A DNA stretch of 64,000 bases from the NCBI GenBank assembly GCA_019745975.1, contig JAIESQ010000035.1:1-64000 (forward strand). Reading direction: 5' to 3'. The notes below the pieces were generated by a model. It saw nothing but the letters and a program-made list of their open reading frames with translations. It ran no database searches and was not told the origin of the DNA. The translations under genes were made by a program, and so were the position numbers. The stretch comes from Pirellulales bacterium. GTDB lineage: Bacteria; Planctomycetota; Planctomycetia; Pirellulales; JAEUIK01. This document shows, piece by piece, positions 1-9,518 of this stretch (positions are counted from its first letter, which is position 1; the number at the start of each line of letters is the position of its first letter).

Positions 1-255
1 GCGAGGTTCGCGCAACACAACTGGCTCTTGTCGCTGCGCGACCCAGATGCGGCTGCGCCGTATCTGGGCCACCCGGCGGAACAAACTCAACCGCACGGGC
101 AGAGTACGTGGCAGACGCTCTTCGAACTGACCCACTACCAAGGCGGGTCATCGTTGGCACACATCCTCTTGTCGCTGCGCGACCCAGATGCGGCTGCGCC
201 GTATCTGGGCCACCCGGCGGTGTGCTTCGCACAGCAGCAGCAAGGCAGTTTCTGA
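1..255 (+). CDS. C-terminal part of an open frame running off the left edge; contains two in-frame copies of a palindromic repeat (hypothetical)
   Basis: Frame 1 is open from base 1 to the TGA at 253-255 (ARFAQHNWLLSLRDPDAAAPYLGHPA...QQQQGSF*); much of it is repeat-derived. Confidence 0.3.
   Translation, partial: ARFAQHNWLLSLRDPDAAAPYLGHPAEQTQPHGQSTWQTLFELTHYQGGSSLAHILLSLRDPDAAAPYLGHPAVCFAQQQQGSF
25..220. repeat. Perfect 55-bp direct repeat (25-79 and 166-220), each copy holding the imperfect palindrome CCCAGATGCGGC-TGC-GCCGTATCTGGG
   Basis: Direct reading; copies offset by exactly 141 bp (47 codons). Confidence 0.9.
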
Positions 256-295
256 TGATTCATTTTGGCAGATCGGTGAGATCGCGGCGGGCGGA

Positions 296-814
296 CTAAC
301 AGCCCAGCATCCTGGCGGTGACCAACCAATCGAGCCGACCGGAGCCGATCGTGGGCAGATCGGCAAACCAGAGCGACGCCACGGCTCCCTTGGCAAATCG
401 AATCCTCGCCCCTGCGTCACCGATTAATCTGGCACACAGTTGTTCAACATCGGGCGAATGCCCAACCCAGGCAACCTGTGCGCGTGTGATGTCGGTGTCA
501 GCCAGCTTCTGCCTGGTCCACAACAGAGCTTCGTCCAAATCCGAGCCGGGGGCCAGCGCGTCGAGTTCCTCGATCTGCGTGCTGTTCGACAACTGCTGGC
601 CAAACAAATCCGCGGTCTGACGGCAACGTACCAGCGGGCTCGTGGCGATCCACGTCGGGCAGACGTCGCGTTGTACCAAACGTCGCAGCACGCGACGGAA
701 GCGCTTAATGCCCTTGGGTTCAAGTGGACGAAGCCGATCGTCGGGAAAGCGTGCGAGATCGCGCTCGAATGCCCAGGCATGACGCACGATATAAAGCTGC
801 ATGCGAAACCTCAC
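296..814 (-). CDS. sixA: SixA-like phosphohistidine phosphatase (histidine phosphatase superfamily)
   Basis: N-terminal LYIVRHAWA (RHG-type motif), TSPLVRCRQTADLF, internal VGHSPD. Confidence 0.85.
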   Translation of the reverse strand: MRFRMQLYIVRHAWAFERDLARFPDDRLRPLEPKGIKRFRRVLRRLVQRDVCPTWIATSPLVRCRQTADLFGQQLSNSTQIEELDALAPGSDLDEALLWTRQKLADTDITRAQVAWVGHSPDVEQLCARLIGDAGARIRFAKGAVASLWFADLPTIGSGRLDWLVTARMLGC

Positions 815-820
815 GGGGCG

Positions 821-1867
821 TTATCGCGACCGCCAGAGCGCGGCGTCGTCGATTCCCAACTCGGCCTGCGCTCCGGCGATGGCCCGCTTAAAACGCTGCG
901 CATCGCCGGGATAGCCCGCCGTTGGGCGCAACTGCGGCACACGCGCACACCAGAATTTGTTGAAGGCCCGCATCGAAAGCTCGCGCAGGTACTTGGCGAA
1001 CATCGACGCCAGCGCGGTCGGCAACGATCGCTCGCCACGAGCACGGAAAACTACTTCGACGCGGCGCTCGGGTGGACCGAAACGATATAAGCTGCGTGCG
1101 GCACCCTCGTCGTGGACTTCGACGAGCCACTCGGGGAACTGATGCTGCAAGAGCGGCCCGTAGTAGTGTCGGCCGCCGTGCTTATCGCCCAACACGCGAA
1201 TGACCTCACCGCCGCGGCACGTCGCCAAGCATTCTGCCATGAGGGCAACCGACAAGTGCGAAAGGGCTGCCCCCTTTGAGCCAGCGTCCGCGACACACTG
1301 ATTGAATTGCGCCGGAAAAAGTACGGTGGCACGAGCACCGAGGAATCGCAGTCCCGCGACTTCAAGGCCCGCGGCCACGCGTTGGCCCAGCCGGGCGATC
1401 GTCCTGGCGTCAGCTTCAAGCGGCAATTGCGGATTGAATTCGCGATTCCAAACTTCGGCGTCGCGGTGCGGCACCGCCTGCGGTGCGACGGTCTGCCAGA
1501 AGGCCAGGCAGTCCGTCGGCAACGCACCAGCGGCGGTCGACATTGCCAGCACGTTGAGTTCGAGTGGTGCTAGGCCCAGATGCGGTTTGTAAATTGCCTT
1601 GGAATCGGCGATGCGGACGCGTCGCGCTGCGGTGGAACGTGCAACCGCGTCGGTCGCTGCGCCCGCCTTGACCAGCGCGCGCCGTGCTCGCGGTGCCTGG
1701 CGGCTGATCACCTGGGCCACCCGCGCATCAAGTTGATCGTCGTCGGGCAACGGGCCATCGATGCGCCAGAGGGTAGCAGCGATTACAAGTGGCCCCAGGT
1801 TCGGACCGTATCCCGCCTCGTCGATGCCGATCAAAAAAGGCACAGCCGGCGCCCTCGCGGTTGTCAT
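821..1867 (-). CDS. Divergent ribonuclease HII/HIII-like protein
   Basis: N-terminal FLIGIDEAGYGPNLGPLVIAATLW resembles RNase HII GIDEAGRGPLAGPVVAAAV; RIADSKAIYKP resembles the DSK segment; C-terminal AGYPGDAQRFKRAI. Confidence 0.6.
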   Translation of the reverse strand: MTTARAPAVPFLIGIDEAGYGPNLGPLVIAATLWRIDGPLPDDDQLDARVAQVISRQAPRARRALVKAGAATDAVARSTAARRVRIADSKAIYKPHLGLAPLELNVLAMSTAAGALPTDCLAFWQTVAPQAVPHRDAEVWNREFNPQLPLEADARTIARLGQRVAAGLEVAGLRFLGARATVLFPAQFNQCVADAGSKGAALSHLSVALMAECLATCRGGEVIRVLGDKHGGRHYYGPLLQHQFPEWLVEVHDEGAARSLYRFGPPERRVEVVFRARGERSLPTALASMFAKYLRELSMRAFNKFWCARVPQLRPTAGYPGDAQRFKRAIAGAQAELGIDDAALWRSR

Positions 1868-2077
1868 CCAAGGGTTGACAGGGATGTCTGTCGATCGACA
1901 GGCAGCCCTGCGCGTGAAGCATTGGCCTGACGGGCGTCAGCTTAGGAGAGAAGGCGCGGCGCGGCAAGCGCCGCGGCGATGAGGGTTCGCCTTGAGCCGG
2001 CGCACCGGGCGGCCTATGATTCCCAGCGAGGGAGGCGGCCGGCGCCACCGGATTCGAGCACTCGCGAGCCAGACCTG

Positions 2078-3313
2078 ATGCGCGCCTTCGACGCGACGAC
2101 GCACTACTTCAATCGCGCTGCCGACCTGATCGATCTCAGCGACAACATGCGGCGCCTGCTGCTCACTCCCAATCGCGAGGTGCAGGTGCAGGTAGCCATC
2201 AAGCGCGACAATGGCGAGCTGACCACGTATCTCGGTTACCGCGTGCAGCACGACAATGCGCGCGGGCCGATGAAAGGCGGCCTCCGTTATCACCCGCAGG
2301 TCGATATCGACGAGGTGCGTTCGCTGGCGGCACTGATGACCTGGAAGACCGCCGTTATGAATCTGCCTTACGGCGGCGCCAAGGGCGGCGTCGCGGTCGA
2401 CCCTCGGCAATTGAGCGCCAACGAGCTCGAACTGGTGACGCGGCGGTTCGTCGATGCTATTCACGACCTCGTAGGCCCCGACGTCGATATTCCCGCTCCC
2501 GACATGGGGACCAATGCCATCGTGATGGCTTGGTTCGCTAATCAGTACTCGAAGTATCATGGCTTCAGCCCAGCCGTTGTCACGGGCAAGCCCGTCGAGC
2601 TGCACGGATTGCCGGGGCGCGAAGAAGCGACCGGCCGGGGCGTGGGCGTGTTTGCATACAAACTCGTGGGCCGACTCGGTCGCAAACCGGCCGACACGCG
2701 CGTGGCGATTCAGGGCTTCGGCAACGTCGGATCGCACGCGGCCAAGTTTCTGCACGAAGCCGACTTTCGACTCGTGGCCATCAGCGACTTGAGTGGAGCT
2801 TACTATCGCCCCGAGGGACTCGACGTCCCGGCCATGCTTCACTACGCGCTGGGGAATAAAGGGAGTCTGGAAGGCTACTGCGGCGCCGAAAAGGTCGCCG
2901 CCGAGAAGCTCCTCGAACTGGACGTGGAGCTGTTGATCCCTGCGGCGCTGGGGGGCGTGATTACCGCGGCCAACGCGCCGCGCGTCAAAGCGCCGTTGAT
3001 CATCGAAGGCGCCAACGGCCCGATTGACTCCGATGCCGACGAGTTGCTCGAAACGCGTGGCACGATCATCCTACCCGACATCCTGGCCAACGCCGGTGGT
3101 GTGACCGCCAGCTACTTCGAGTGGGTGCAGAATCGACAGCACTACAGTTGGGGAATTAATCGCGTGCGCCAGGAGCTCGATCACTTGCTCTCCGAGGCCT
3201 TCGAGAAGGTTTGGGAAGTCAAGCAGGAACGCAAAGTCAGCCTACGCACCGCGGCCTACATTCTGGGCATCAGCCGGGTCGGCCGTGCGACGGTGTTGGG
3301 GGGAATCGCTTGA
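2078..3313 (+). CDS. gdhA: Glu/Leu/Phe/Val dehydrogenase (glutamate dehydrogenase family)
   Basis: [70 protein letters not shown]; start moved to the ATG at 2078 ([11 protein letters not shown]). Confidence 0.95.
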   Translation: MRAFDATTHYFNRAADLIDLSDNMRRLLLTPNREVQVQVAIKRDNGELTTYLGYRVQHDNARGPMKGGLRYHPQVDIDEVRSLAALMTWKTAVMNLPYGGAKGGVAVDPRQLSANELELVTRRFVDAIHDLVGPDVDIPAPDMGTNAIVMAWFANQYSKYHGFSPAVVTGKPVELHGLPGREEATGRGVGVFAYKLVGRLGRKPADTRVAIQGFGNVGSHAAKFLHEADFRLVAISDLSGAYYRPEGLDVPAMLHYALGNKGSLEGYCGAEKVAAEKLLELDVELLIPAALGGVITAANAPRVKAPLIIEGANGPIDSDADELLETRGTIILPDILANAGGVTASYFEWVQNRQHYSWGINRVRQELDHLLSEAFEKVWEVKQERKVSLRTAAYILGISRVGRATVLGGIA

Positions 3314-3380
3314 GGCCGCGCGTTGATCGCAGTAAATCCCAAACCAGGGCACGATCGTCATTTCAGGCAACCACGTCGCC

Positions 3381-3923
3381 ATGAACCTACCAGCGTCGAT
3401 CGAGCGTTGCCTGGCGGAGGCGCCCCTCTTCGCGGGGCTAACACCGGCCGAACGCGCCGAACTGGGCGCAATTGCCAAAGTGCGCAACTGCGATGCTGGC
3501 GAGACGATCGTGCGCGAAGGGGAAATCACCGCTACGCTATGGCTCGTGCTGGCCGGCCAATGCGAAGTTTTCCGTCGGGTGACCGCCGCCGGCCGCACCA
3601 GCGATGTTGTCCTCGCGACACTCGATCCCTTCGAGAACTTCGGCGAGATGGCCTTCTTCCATCCTGGCCCACGCGCGGCACACGTGCGGGCGGTTACCGC
3701 CAGCGAGCTTTTGCAGTTTGAGCGGGCCGACATCGAGCCGCTCGTGGCAGCGCGGTCGTCGGCCGCGCAGAAGCTGGCCCTCAACACCATTGGAATTCTG
3801 GCGGAGCGGTTGCGGCGGATGGACTCGTGGGTGGCCGAGCTCGTGGCACAAGACGGCCGCCCGAGTCATGTCGACGAGTGGGACGCCTTTCGCGAGAAGT
3901 TGTTCCAGACGTGGACGCTGTGA
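3381..3923 (+). CDS. Cyclic nucleotide-binding domain protein
   Basis: LFAGLTPAERAELGAIAKVRNCDAGETIVREGEITATLWLVLAGQCEVFR...NFGEMAFF pattern. Confidence 0.8.
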   Translation: MNLPASIERCLAEAPLFAGLTPAERAELGAIAKVRNCDAGETIVREGEITATLWLVLAGQCEVFRRVTAAGRTSDVVLATLDPFENFGEMAFFHPGPRAAHVRAVTASELLQFERADIEPLVAARSSAAQKLALNTIGILAERLRRMDSWVAELVAQDGRPSHVDEWDAFREKLFQTWTL

Positions 3924-3932
3924 GAAACCTTG

Positions 3933-4619
3933 TTACCCCAGAAGCAGCCCCGTGACCGCGATCGCGCCGCCGAAGCACACCGCCACGTCGTGCCCTGGCA
4001 TCCGTTGACGATCCTGATAGACGCCAAAGTAGCGGAAGGTGTTTTCCTGGGCGATGAACTGCACCGGCAAGGGATGCGGATCGAGCTGGCAGAACACCAC
4101 GTCGGGAGGGCGGCTGTCGGACGGCAAGTGAGGCAGATTCACGTTCCAAAGCGCCCCGCGCTGCGGATACCGGGCCAAGAGCAACTCGACGACGGTTCGC
4201 GTCCAACGCGCGGCGCAATCCCAATCGAGCGGCAGGCCGCGCCGCACATATTGCGAAACGGCAATTCCGCTGCGACCCAATAGCGCCGCCTCGCGCGCCG
4301 CGGCCACGGTTCCGGAGAGATAGACATCCGCGCCGAGATTGCCCCCCGCGTTAATGCCCGACACCACCCAACTCGTTTCAGGGGCGACGTGCAACAGGCC
4401 CACACGCGCGCAATCGACCGGCGTGCCATCGAGCGCCCAGCGCTGCGGGCCGTGCGGCGTCAGTGTCAGATCGCGATGAGTCGTCGCCTGATGACTGCAG
4501 CCCGACAGGTGCTGATCGGGAGCGACCGTCGCCAGGCTCCCGAGTCCTTCGAATGCGCGGGCCAGCGCGGCTAGACCGGGGGCTTCGATGCCGTCGTCGT
4601 TGGTCAACAGGAAGTTCAT
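3933..4619 (-). CDS. surE: 5'-nucleotidase SurE
   Basis: MNFLLTNDDGIEAPGLAALA, APDQHLSGCSHQ, GTPVDCARVGL, VVSGINAGGNLGADVYLSGTVAAAREAALLG. Confidence 0.95.
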   Translation of the reverse strand: MNFLLTNDDGIEAPGLAALARAFEGLGSLATVAPDQHLSGCSHQATTHRDLTLTPHGPQRWALDGTPVDCARVGLLHVAPETSWVVSGINAGGNLGADVYLSGTVAAAREAALLGRSGIAVSQYVRRGLPLDWDCAARWTRTVVELLLARYPQRGALWNVNLPHLPSDSRPPDVVFCQLDPHPLPVQFIAQENTFRYFGVYQDRQRMPGHDVAVCFGGAIAVTGLLLG

Positions 4620-4703
4620 GCGGGCGCTAAAGCGCTAGGTCTCGGCTGCCAACCCTGCTTTCGCGACGCGAGCAAGTCGAAATGCGTTCGTGAGTCGCGG
4701 GTT

Positions 4704-7700
4704 TCACGGGCGATTCTTCCAGACATCGCGCTTGGCCTTCAAGAGCCGCGAGGTATAGCTCGGCTCAGTTTCCGCCGCCGGCTTGGTGCTGGCGCGTTCT
4801 TCTTGAGCTGCTTCCGCGGCGGTCGCACACGTTATCTCGTTCGCCTCGACGACCACTGGCGGGGTGCCGGCCGGAGCGGGCGGAGGATTCTCGCTACTAG
4901 AAATCGCTTCGAAGCGCGTGGCAGCTTGGCGAGCTTCAAGGTCGTCGGCAACCGCGGCCTTGGCTTGCTGCAAGCGACTGAGCGAAGCCAATTCGCGTTC
5001 GTGCTTCTGCCGTGCCAGTCGGCGTTGGAAGTGCTGCCACACGATAGCTGGCTGCAAGCGCACGGCGACGCGGCGATTAAACACATCGGCAAAGAACAGG
5101 AGCGCCGCCATGAACAGGCAGATATGCCACACATCGCGCCGGCTGGTCGCTCGCGCCAATCCGCCGCGGAACGTATCGGTCTTCAACAGCGCAGAAAGGT
5201 CGTTGAGCTCGCCAAGCGGATTGATGACCACGCCAGCCTCTCCGCCGCGCGGGCGCAGCGCGGCCAGTTCGCGCAAAAGCAAGTCATTACTTTCGCGATT
5301 AGCATACTCCACCGAGTACGGCACGGTAACGCCCATGCGCAACGGAGTTTGACCCGCGCCGGGAACGATCGAGATCAGGTACGTGCCGGGCGTGGCACTG
5401 CCAAACTGCCCGACATACCTCCCGGGCGCCGTCTGCACAAGTGACAACTCACTGCTGGTGAGATCGGGCCGGACGACGCTGCCGACCATCCCGATAAAAT
5501 TCAGAAAGCTGTCGTCGCTCCCCAGCGCGGTGACGACCAGTTCGATCCGGTCGGCCTGCACATTGGCAGCCATCGTAAACTGACCGGTCTCGGCGTCGGG
5601 GCGTAACGACCAGCGCACAAGCTGCGAAAAAAGTTTCTCATAGTTGGGCCAGGCGGGCCATGGCTTCGCCCAGCGGGCGCCGACGTCGGTGGTCCAGGCG
5701 GCGCTGCGCCCCAGGCCGTACGTCCAGGTGGCCAAAATCGCTGTGTTCGGGCCGGCCGGCTTGGGTGAAACCAGAGGAACTTCGACAAGCGGGTTGTCCT
5801 TGACCGTGGTCATTACGAACCCGGTCAACGGTGGCAATGGCTCGCTGATTCCGGAAACGATCTCATGAAATGTCGTCACGCGCGGCACAAACCCGTTGGC
5901 GTCCTCGAAAATCAGCGGTCGCGCGACCCGACGCGCTTCCTTCATGAAGATCTTGGGGACACTCGACGGCTTGTCGACGTGATAGAACCGGCCCCCGCCC
6001 GCCCGTGCGATGCGGTCCATGAGCGCGTTGTCGGCGTCCTGTCCCAGCGCGACGCAAGAGACGGTCATCTTCATCTGCCGCATGTCGTTGGCGAGTTTCT
6101 CGTAGTCGCCGGGAGCGGTTTGACCGTCGCTCAGGATGATCATGTGCTTGGCCGCGGCCTGCACCTTGCGCAAAGCGTGAAAACCCTCGAGCATCGCGGG
6201 CCACATGTAGGTGCCACCGCCGGGACCGAGATCGGCGATTTGCGCAGCCATGCGTTCCGGGCGACGCACAGCCTGCATGGGAGCTACCCACTCGGCTTGG
6301 GAATCGAAGGCCACGACGCCGGCGTGATCGTTCGGCCCGAGCACCTTGATCGCCTCGATCGCGGCCCGCTTGGCGAGCTCGAGCTTCTCCCCGACCATTG
6401 AACCCGAGCGATCGACGACAACGGCCAGGGCGCCCGATGGAATCACCTTCAGACTCTTGATCTGAAAGTCAACTGGCATGGCCTTCTCAAGTTCCGAATT
6501 AGCCCAACCGCCGGCGCCGAAGCTGTTCGGCCCGCCGAGCATGATCAGCCCGCAACCCAACTCGTGAGTGTTGCGGACGAGCATCTGAATCTGCCGGTCG
6601 GTGATTTCGGTGATCTCTTCGACGGCATCGCCGCTGGTGCGGGGCACGTTCGACAACATCACGCAATCGTAGCGCTGGAGTTCGCCGAGCGTGGTGATCG
6701 CGGCGTTGGATGGCGCGACGTCGACCGACAAGTTCTCGCGCTTCAGCCGCTCGACGAGCGCCGCCGCCTCGCCCGGCGCCGACCAGTCCTCGATCAACAG
6801 CACGCGGCCACGCCCGCGGACGTGAGCCGGAGTCGTCGCGCGGTTATTCTGCGCGAAGCGATCTCCGGCTGGATTGTCGGGAATGAACTGTGCCTCGTAG
6901 GTGTAGAAATCGGGTTGATCGAGCTGCTCGCGCACCGTGAACACCTGGCGGCCGCCGCCCAGCGTGACCTGCTCTTCGCTCAACAAGGTCGTTTCGCCGC
7001 CGGCGCGGCGCACGACGCGCAACCGCCCACTCGGAGGCGCGGTGGGGCCGCCAGGGCCCACCGAGTTGTTTATGACAATCCGCAGATCAAACGGCGCGCC
7101 CTGACGGATATCGGTCGGAACGACGAGCCGTTCGATCGATACATCGCTGCGTGCCGACGTCTGCACCGGCACGACGTCGATGCCAATACCCGATTGTGCG
7201 GCCTGCAGCGCTTCGTCACGGGCGGAGCCCAAGTTCTCGTTGCCGTCGCTAATAATGACGACGCGCTTGGCGCCATCGGCGGGAAAGGCAGCTTGCGCGA
7301 GCCGCAGCGCCTTCGCCAAGTCGGTATGATCTCCCTCGATCGGCGCCTCGAATTGCTTGGCGGGAGGCGCGTTGCCCTCCAGCGGCGGGTATTCAACCGC
7401 CGCGTCTGAGCCGAACGTGACGATGCCAGCCCGATCGCCGCGCGCCACTCGCAACTGCTTGGCTACGGCGGCATTGATGTAGTCGGTAATCGGCCTGGCC
7501 GCGTCGTCGGGCATGCTCAACGACCGATCGACCAGAAAGAAGACGCTCAACCGCTGATGAGAGCGAACCCATTGCAGCTCGGCCAGCGCCAACACCAGCA
7601 GCAGCGCGACAGCGCTGCGCAAGAGCAGGGCTAGCCCGCCGCGAAGCCGCCCTAATCCGCTTAGGCTGCGTCGCCCCACAAACCACATGGTTGGCAACAG

Positions 7701-7790
7701 CGGCACCAGTAGCCAGAGGTAGTTCGGGCTGTCGAAGCTGAAGCCGTAGTCCAAGTGGAAAGCTCCCGCGCTGCCGTATCGAGCGGTCAC
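4704..7790 (-). CDS. Large membrane protein with two VWA domains and an intervening glutamine amidotransferase-like region
   Basis: FFLVDRSLSM and VVVDRSGSM (two MIDAS DxSxS motifs), N-terminal TM segments, LIMLGGPNSFGAGGW, C-proximal TM (ICLFMAALLFFADVF). Confidence 0.85.
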   Translation of the reverse strand: MTARYGSAGAFHLDYGFSFDSPNYLWLLVPLLPTMWFVGRRSLSGLGRLRGGLALLLRSAVALLLVLALAELQWVRSHQRLSVFFLVDRSLSMPDDAARPITDYINAAVAKQLRVARGDRAGIVTFGSDAAVEYPPLEGNAPPAKQFEAPIEGDHTDLAKALRLAQAAFPADGAKRVVIISDGNENLGSARDEALQAAQSGIGIDVVPVQTSARSDVSIERLVVPTDIRQGAPFDLRIVINNSVGPGGPTAPPSGRLRVVRRAGGETTLLSEEQVTLGGGRQVFTVREQLDQPDFYTYEAQFIPDNPAGDRFAQNNRATTPAHVRGRGRVLLIEDWSAPGEAAALVERLKRENLSVDVAPSNAAITTLGELQRYDCVMLSNVPRTSGDAVEEITEITDRQIQMLVRNTHELGCGLIMLGGPNSFGAGGWANSELEKAMPVDFQIKSLKVIPSGALAVVVDRSGSMVGEKLELAKRAAIEAIKVLGPNDHAGVVAFDSQAEWVAPMQAVRRPERMAAQIADLGPGGGTYMWPAMLEGFHALRKVQAAAKHMIILSDGQTAPGDYEKLANDMRQMKMTVSCVALGQDADNALMDRIARAGGGRFYHVDKPSSVPKIFMKEARRVARPLIFEDANGFVPRVTTFHEIVSGISEPLPPLTGFVMTTVKDNPLVEVPLVSPKPAGPNTAILATWTYGLGRSAAWTTDVGARWAKPWPAWPNYEKLFSQLVRWSLRPDAETGQFTMAANVQADRIELVVTALGSDDSFLNFIGMVGSVVRPDLTSSELSLVQTAPGRYVGQFGSATPGTYLISIVPGAGQTPLRMGVTVPYSVEYANRESNDLLLRELAALRPRGGEAGVVINPLGELNDLSALLKTDTFRGGLARATSRRDVWHICLFMAALLFFADVFNRRVAVRLQPAIVWQHFQRRLARQKHERELASLSRLQQAKAAVADDLEARQAATRFEAISSSENPPPAPAGTPPVVVEANEITCATAAEAAQEERASTKPAAETEPSYTSRLLKAKRDVWKNRP

Positions 7791-7804
7791 GACCGCCGCT
7801 TCGA

Positions 7805-8446
7805 TTATAAGAGACCCGCGGCTGGCGGCGACTCGCCGAGCGGAAATCCCGCTGCCGCCAGCGCCGCCGCGTAATCGGCAGGCGAATTGACGTTTTGCAG
7901 GCTGAGGAGTTGAGGATCGGCGTCTAGCAGCTCATCAGGGCCCACAAGGCGCACATGACTGGCTGCGATCAGATCCAAGAGCCGTGGCTTTCCGACTGTG
8001 AGAAGTTCGTCGGCGCGGGCGGACAGTGCGGTGCGATACACGCCGGCCAACGGATGCAACCGCTCGGCAAACCTCACGACTGCGGCATCGTGTCCAACAG
8101 CCAGCGATTTCATTCGCGCGATGAAAGCGGGCAAAACGAATGGGTAGTCGCATCCCACAACGAACGCGAATGAGGCGCGGCTGGCCAGCGCGGCAAGACC
8201 TATGCGCAGTCCTTCGAGTGGACCGCGTCCCGGTCGCTGATCGCTGGCGACTTCGACATCCATGGCGAATGCCGGCAGCGTGGCGTCGGAGGAACCGACA
8301 ACGACGATGGGCGCGACCACTCCATGAAGTTGCCGCACGACGCGCTGGAGAAGCGACTCGTCGCCAAACGGCAGCGAGCCCTTGTCGCGGCCCATGCGCT
8401 TGCTCTGGCCACCGCACAGCACGACGCCACCGCAAGTGTCAATCAT
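7805..8446 (-). CDS. mobA: Molybdenum cofactor guanylyltransferase (MobA-like)
   Basis: VVLCGGQSKRMGRDKGSLPFGDESLLQRVV; VVGCDYPFVLP. Confidence 0.9.
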   Translation of the reverse strand: MIDTCGGVVLCGGQSKRMGRDKGSLPFGDESLLQRVVRQLHGVVAPIVVVGSSDATLPAFAMDVEVASDQRPGRGPLEGLRIGLAALASRASFAFVVGCDYPFVLPAFIARMKSLAVGHDAAVVRFAERLHPLAGVYRTALSARADELLTVGKPRLLDLIAASHVRLVGPDELLDADPQLLSLQNVNSPADYAAALAAAGFPLGESPPAAGLL

Positions 8447-8862
8447 TGTGGCCGTACGACTCTGAGCAGCATCGATGTCCTATCCGCGATCACTAGCTAG
8501 AGTTTATATTCCCGAAACGCAAAAGAGGACCGCCCGTGGTCCGATGTGGTCCATAACGGCTCGATTCGACACCGCTTCGTCGTAGCAAGTCCGCGTAGCC
8601 ATGCCGCTGACGTTCGTCGCTCGCAACCTTGACGGCATACCGATTGAAATGCAAGGCGTGCTACCGAACGCGCTCGCCGGCAAGCTGTTGGCTGAATCGC
8701 TGTCAACCGAATCTCTTGCGCTTGCTCGCTCGCCATTTGGCGCAGTTCGACGTCCCCTTTTCGCTCACCGACGCCGCGGCCGAGTGCGAATCCTACGTGG
8801 GCGACTTGCTCACGGTTGGCAAAGGGGAGATTCTAGTACGCGCTACGGATTCGCGACTTCGC

Positions 8863-9450
8863 TCAGCGGCCCGCGCAGCGCAACCAGCCCAGAAATGGAC
8901 GCGGAGCAGGCAACGGATGACATCGAATCGTAGGCAATTGACTCAAACCCGCGGACGCGCGTGCCTTATTCACAATCGCAAAGATACGCATCACGTCGGG
9001 GCCCAAGAAAGCCGGCTGGCCTGTGAATTCAAAGATCCGTCCATCCATCGTTGTGACGCGAATCCACCCCACCGGCTCCCCCTCCAAACCGAGCGAACTT
9101 CCAAAATCAAGCGCCGTGAAATCGGACAGGGGCACAATGCGAGGCTGCCCGACAGCAATGAAGCAGACCGTCGACTGAATCGTCAGGTTGTCAGTCGCCT
9201 CACTGAAAACATATCGTCGACGATGAGCCAGCGCCCCAACGACGAAGGGTGTGACGATCGGACCGAAAATCGCAACTGGCAACAGCGCGATTGGAGGATG
9301 ACTCATACGACTGATGACCGTGAGCGCAATCGCCAGGTACAGCGGCGCCGCGATCACGCCGGCGAGAATGCTCCACCCACTCACGATAGAAAATCGCACC
9401 TGGGAAGCTACACGAGACATTGGCGGCCGCCACGAACGAAGGAATTTCAA
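8863..9450 (-). CDS. Hypothetical membrane protein
   Basis: 195-aa ORF with two N-proximal hydrophobic segments; no family recognised. Confidence 0.5.
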   Translation of the reverse strand: MKFLRSWRPPMSRVASQVRFSIVSGWSILAGVIAAPLYLAIALTVISRMSHPPIALLPVAIFGPIVTPFVVGALAHRRRYVFSEATDNLTIQSTVCFIAVGQPRIVPLSDFTALDFGSSLGLEGEPVGWIRVTTMDGRIFEFTGQPAFLGPDVMRIFAIVNKARASAGLSQLPTIRCHPLPAPRPFLGWLRCAGR

Positions 9451-9518
9451 CCGGGCCGTTGAAGTAACTTCGGCCGGCTCGCACCTGTCATTCTAGCTGC
9501 CCGATACAACGCGGTCAC

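Noticed and set aside
25-220. Possible CRISPR array from the 55-bp direct repeat
   Set aside because: Only two repeat units, repeat too long and within an open frame, no cas genes in the window.
8497-8933. Possible decayed gene between mobA and the 8863-9450 membrane protein ORF
   Set aside because: Several short overlapping frames with some plausible stretches (LAQFDVPFSLTDAAAECESYVGDLLTVGKGE) but no family recognised and no clear frameshift point.
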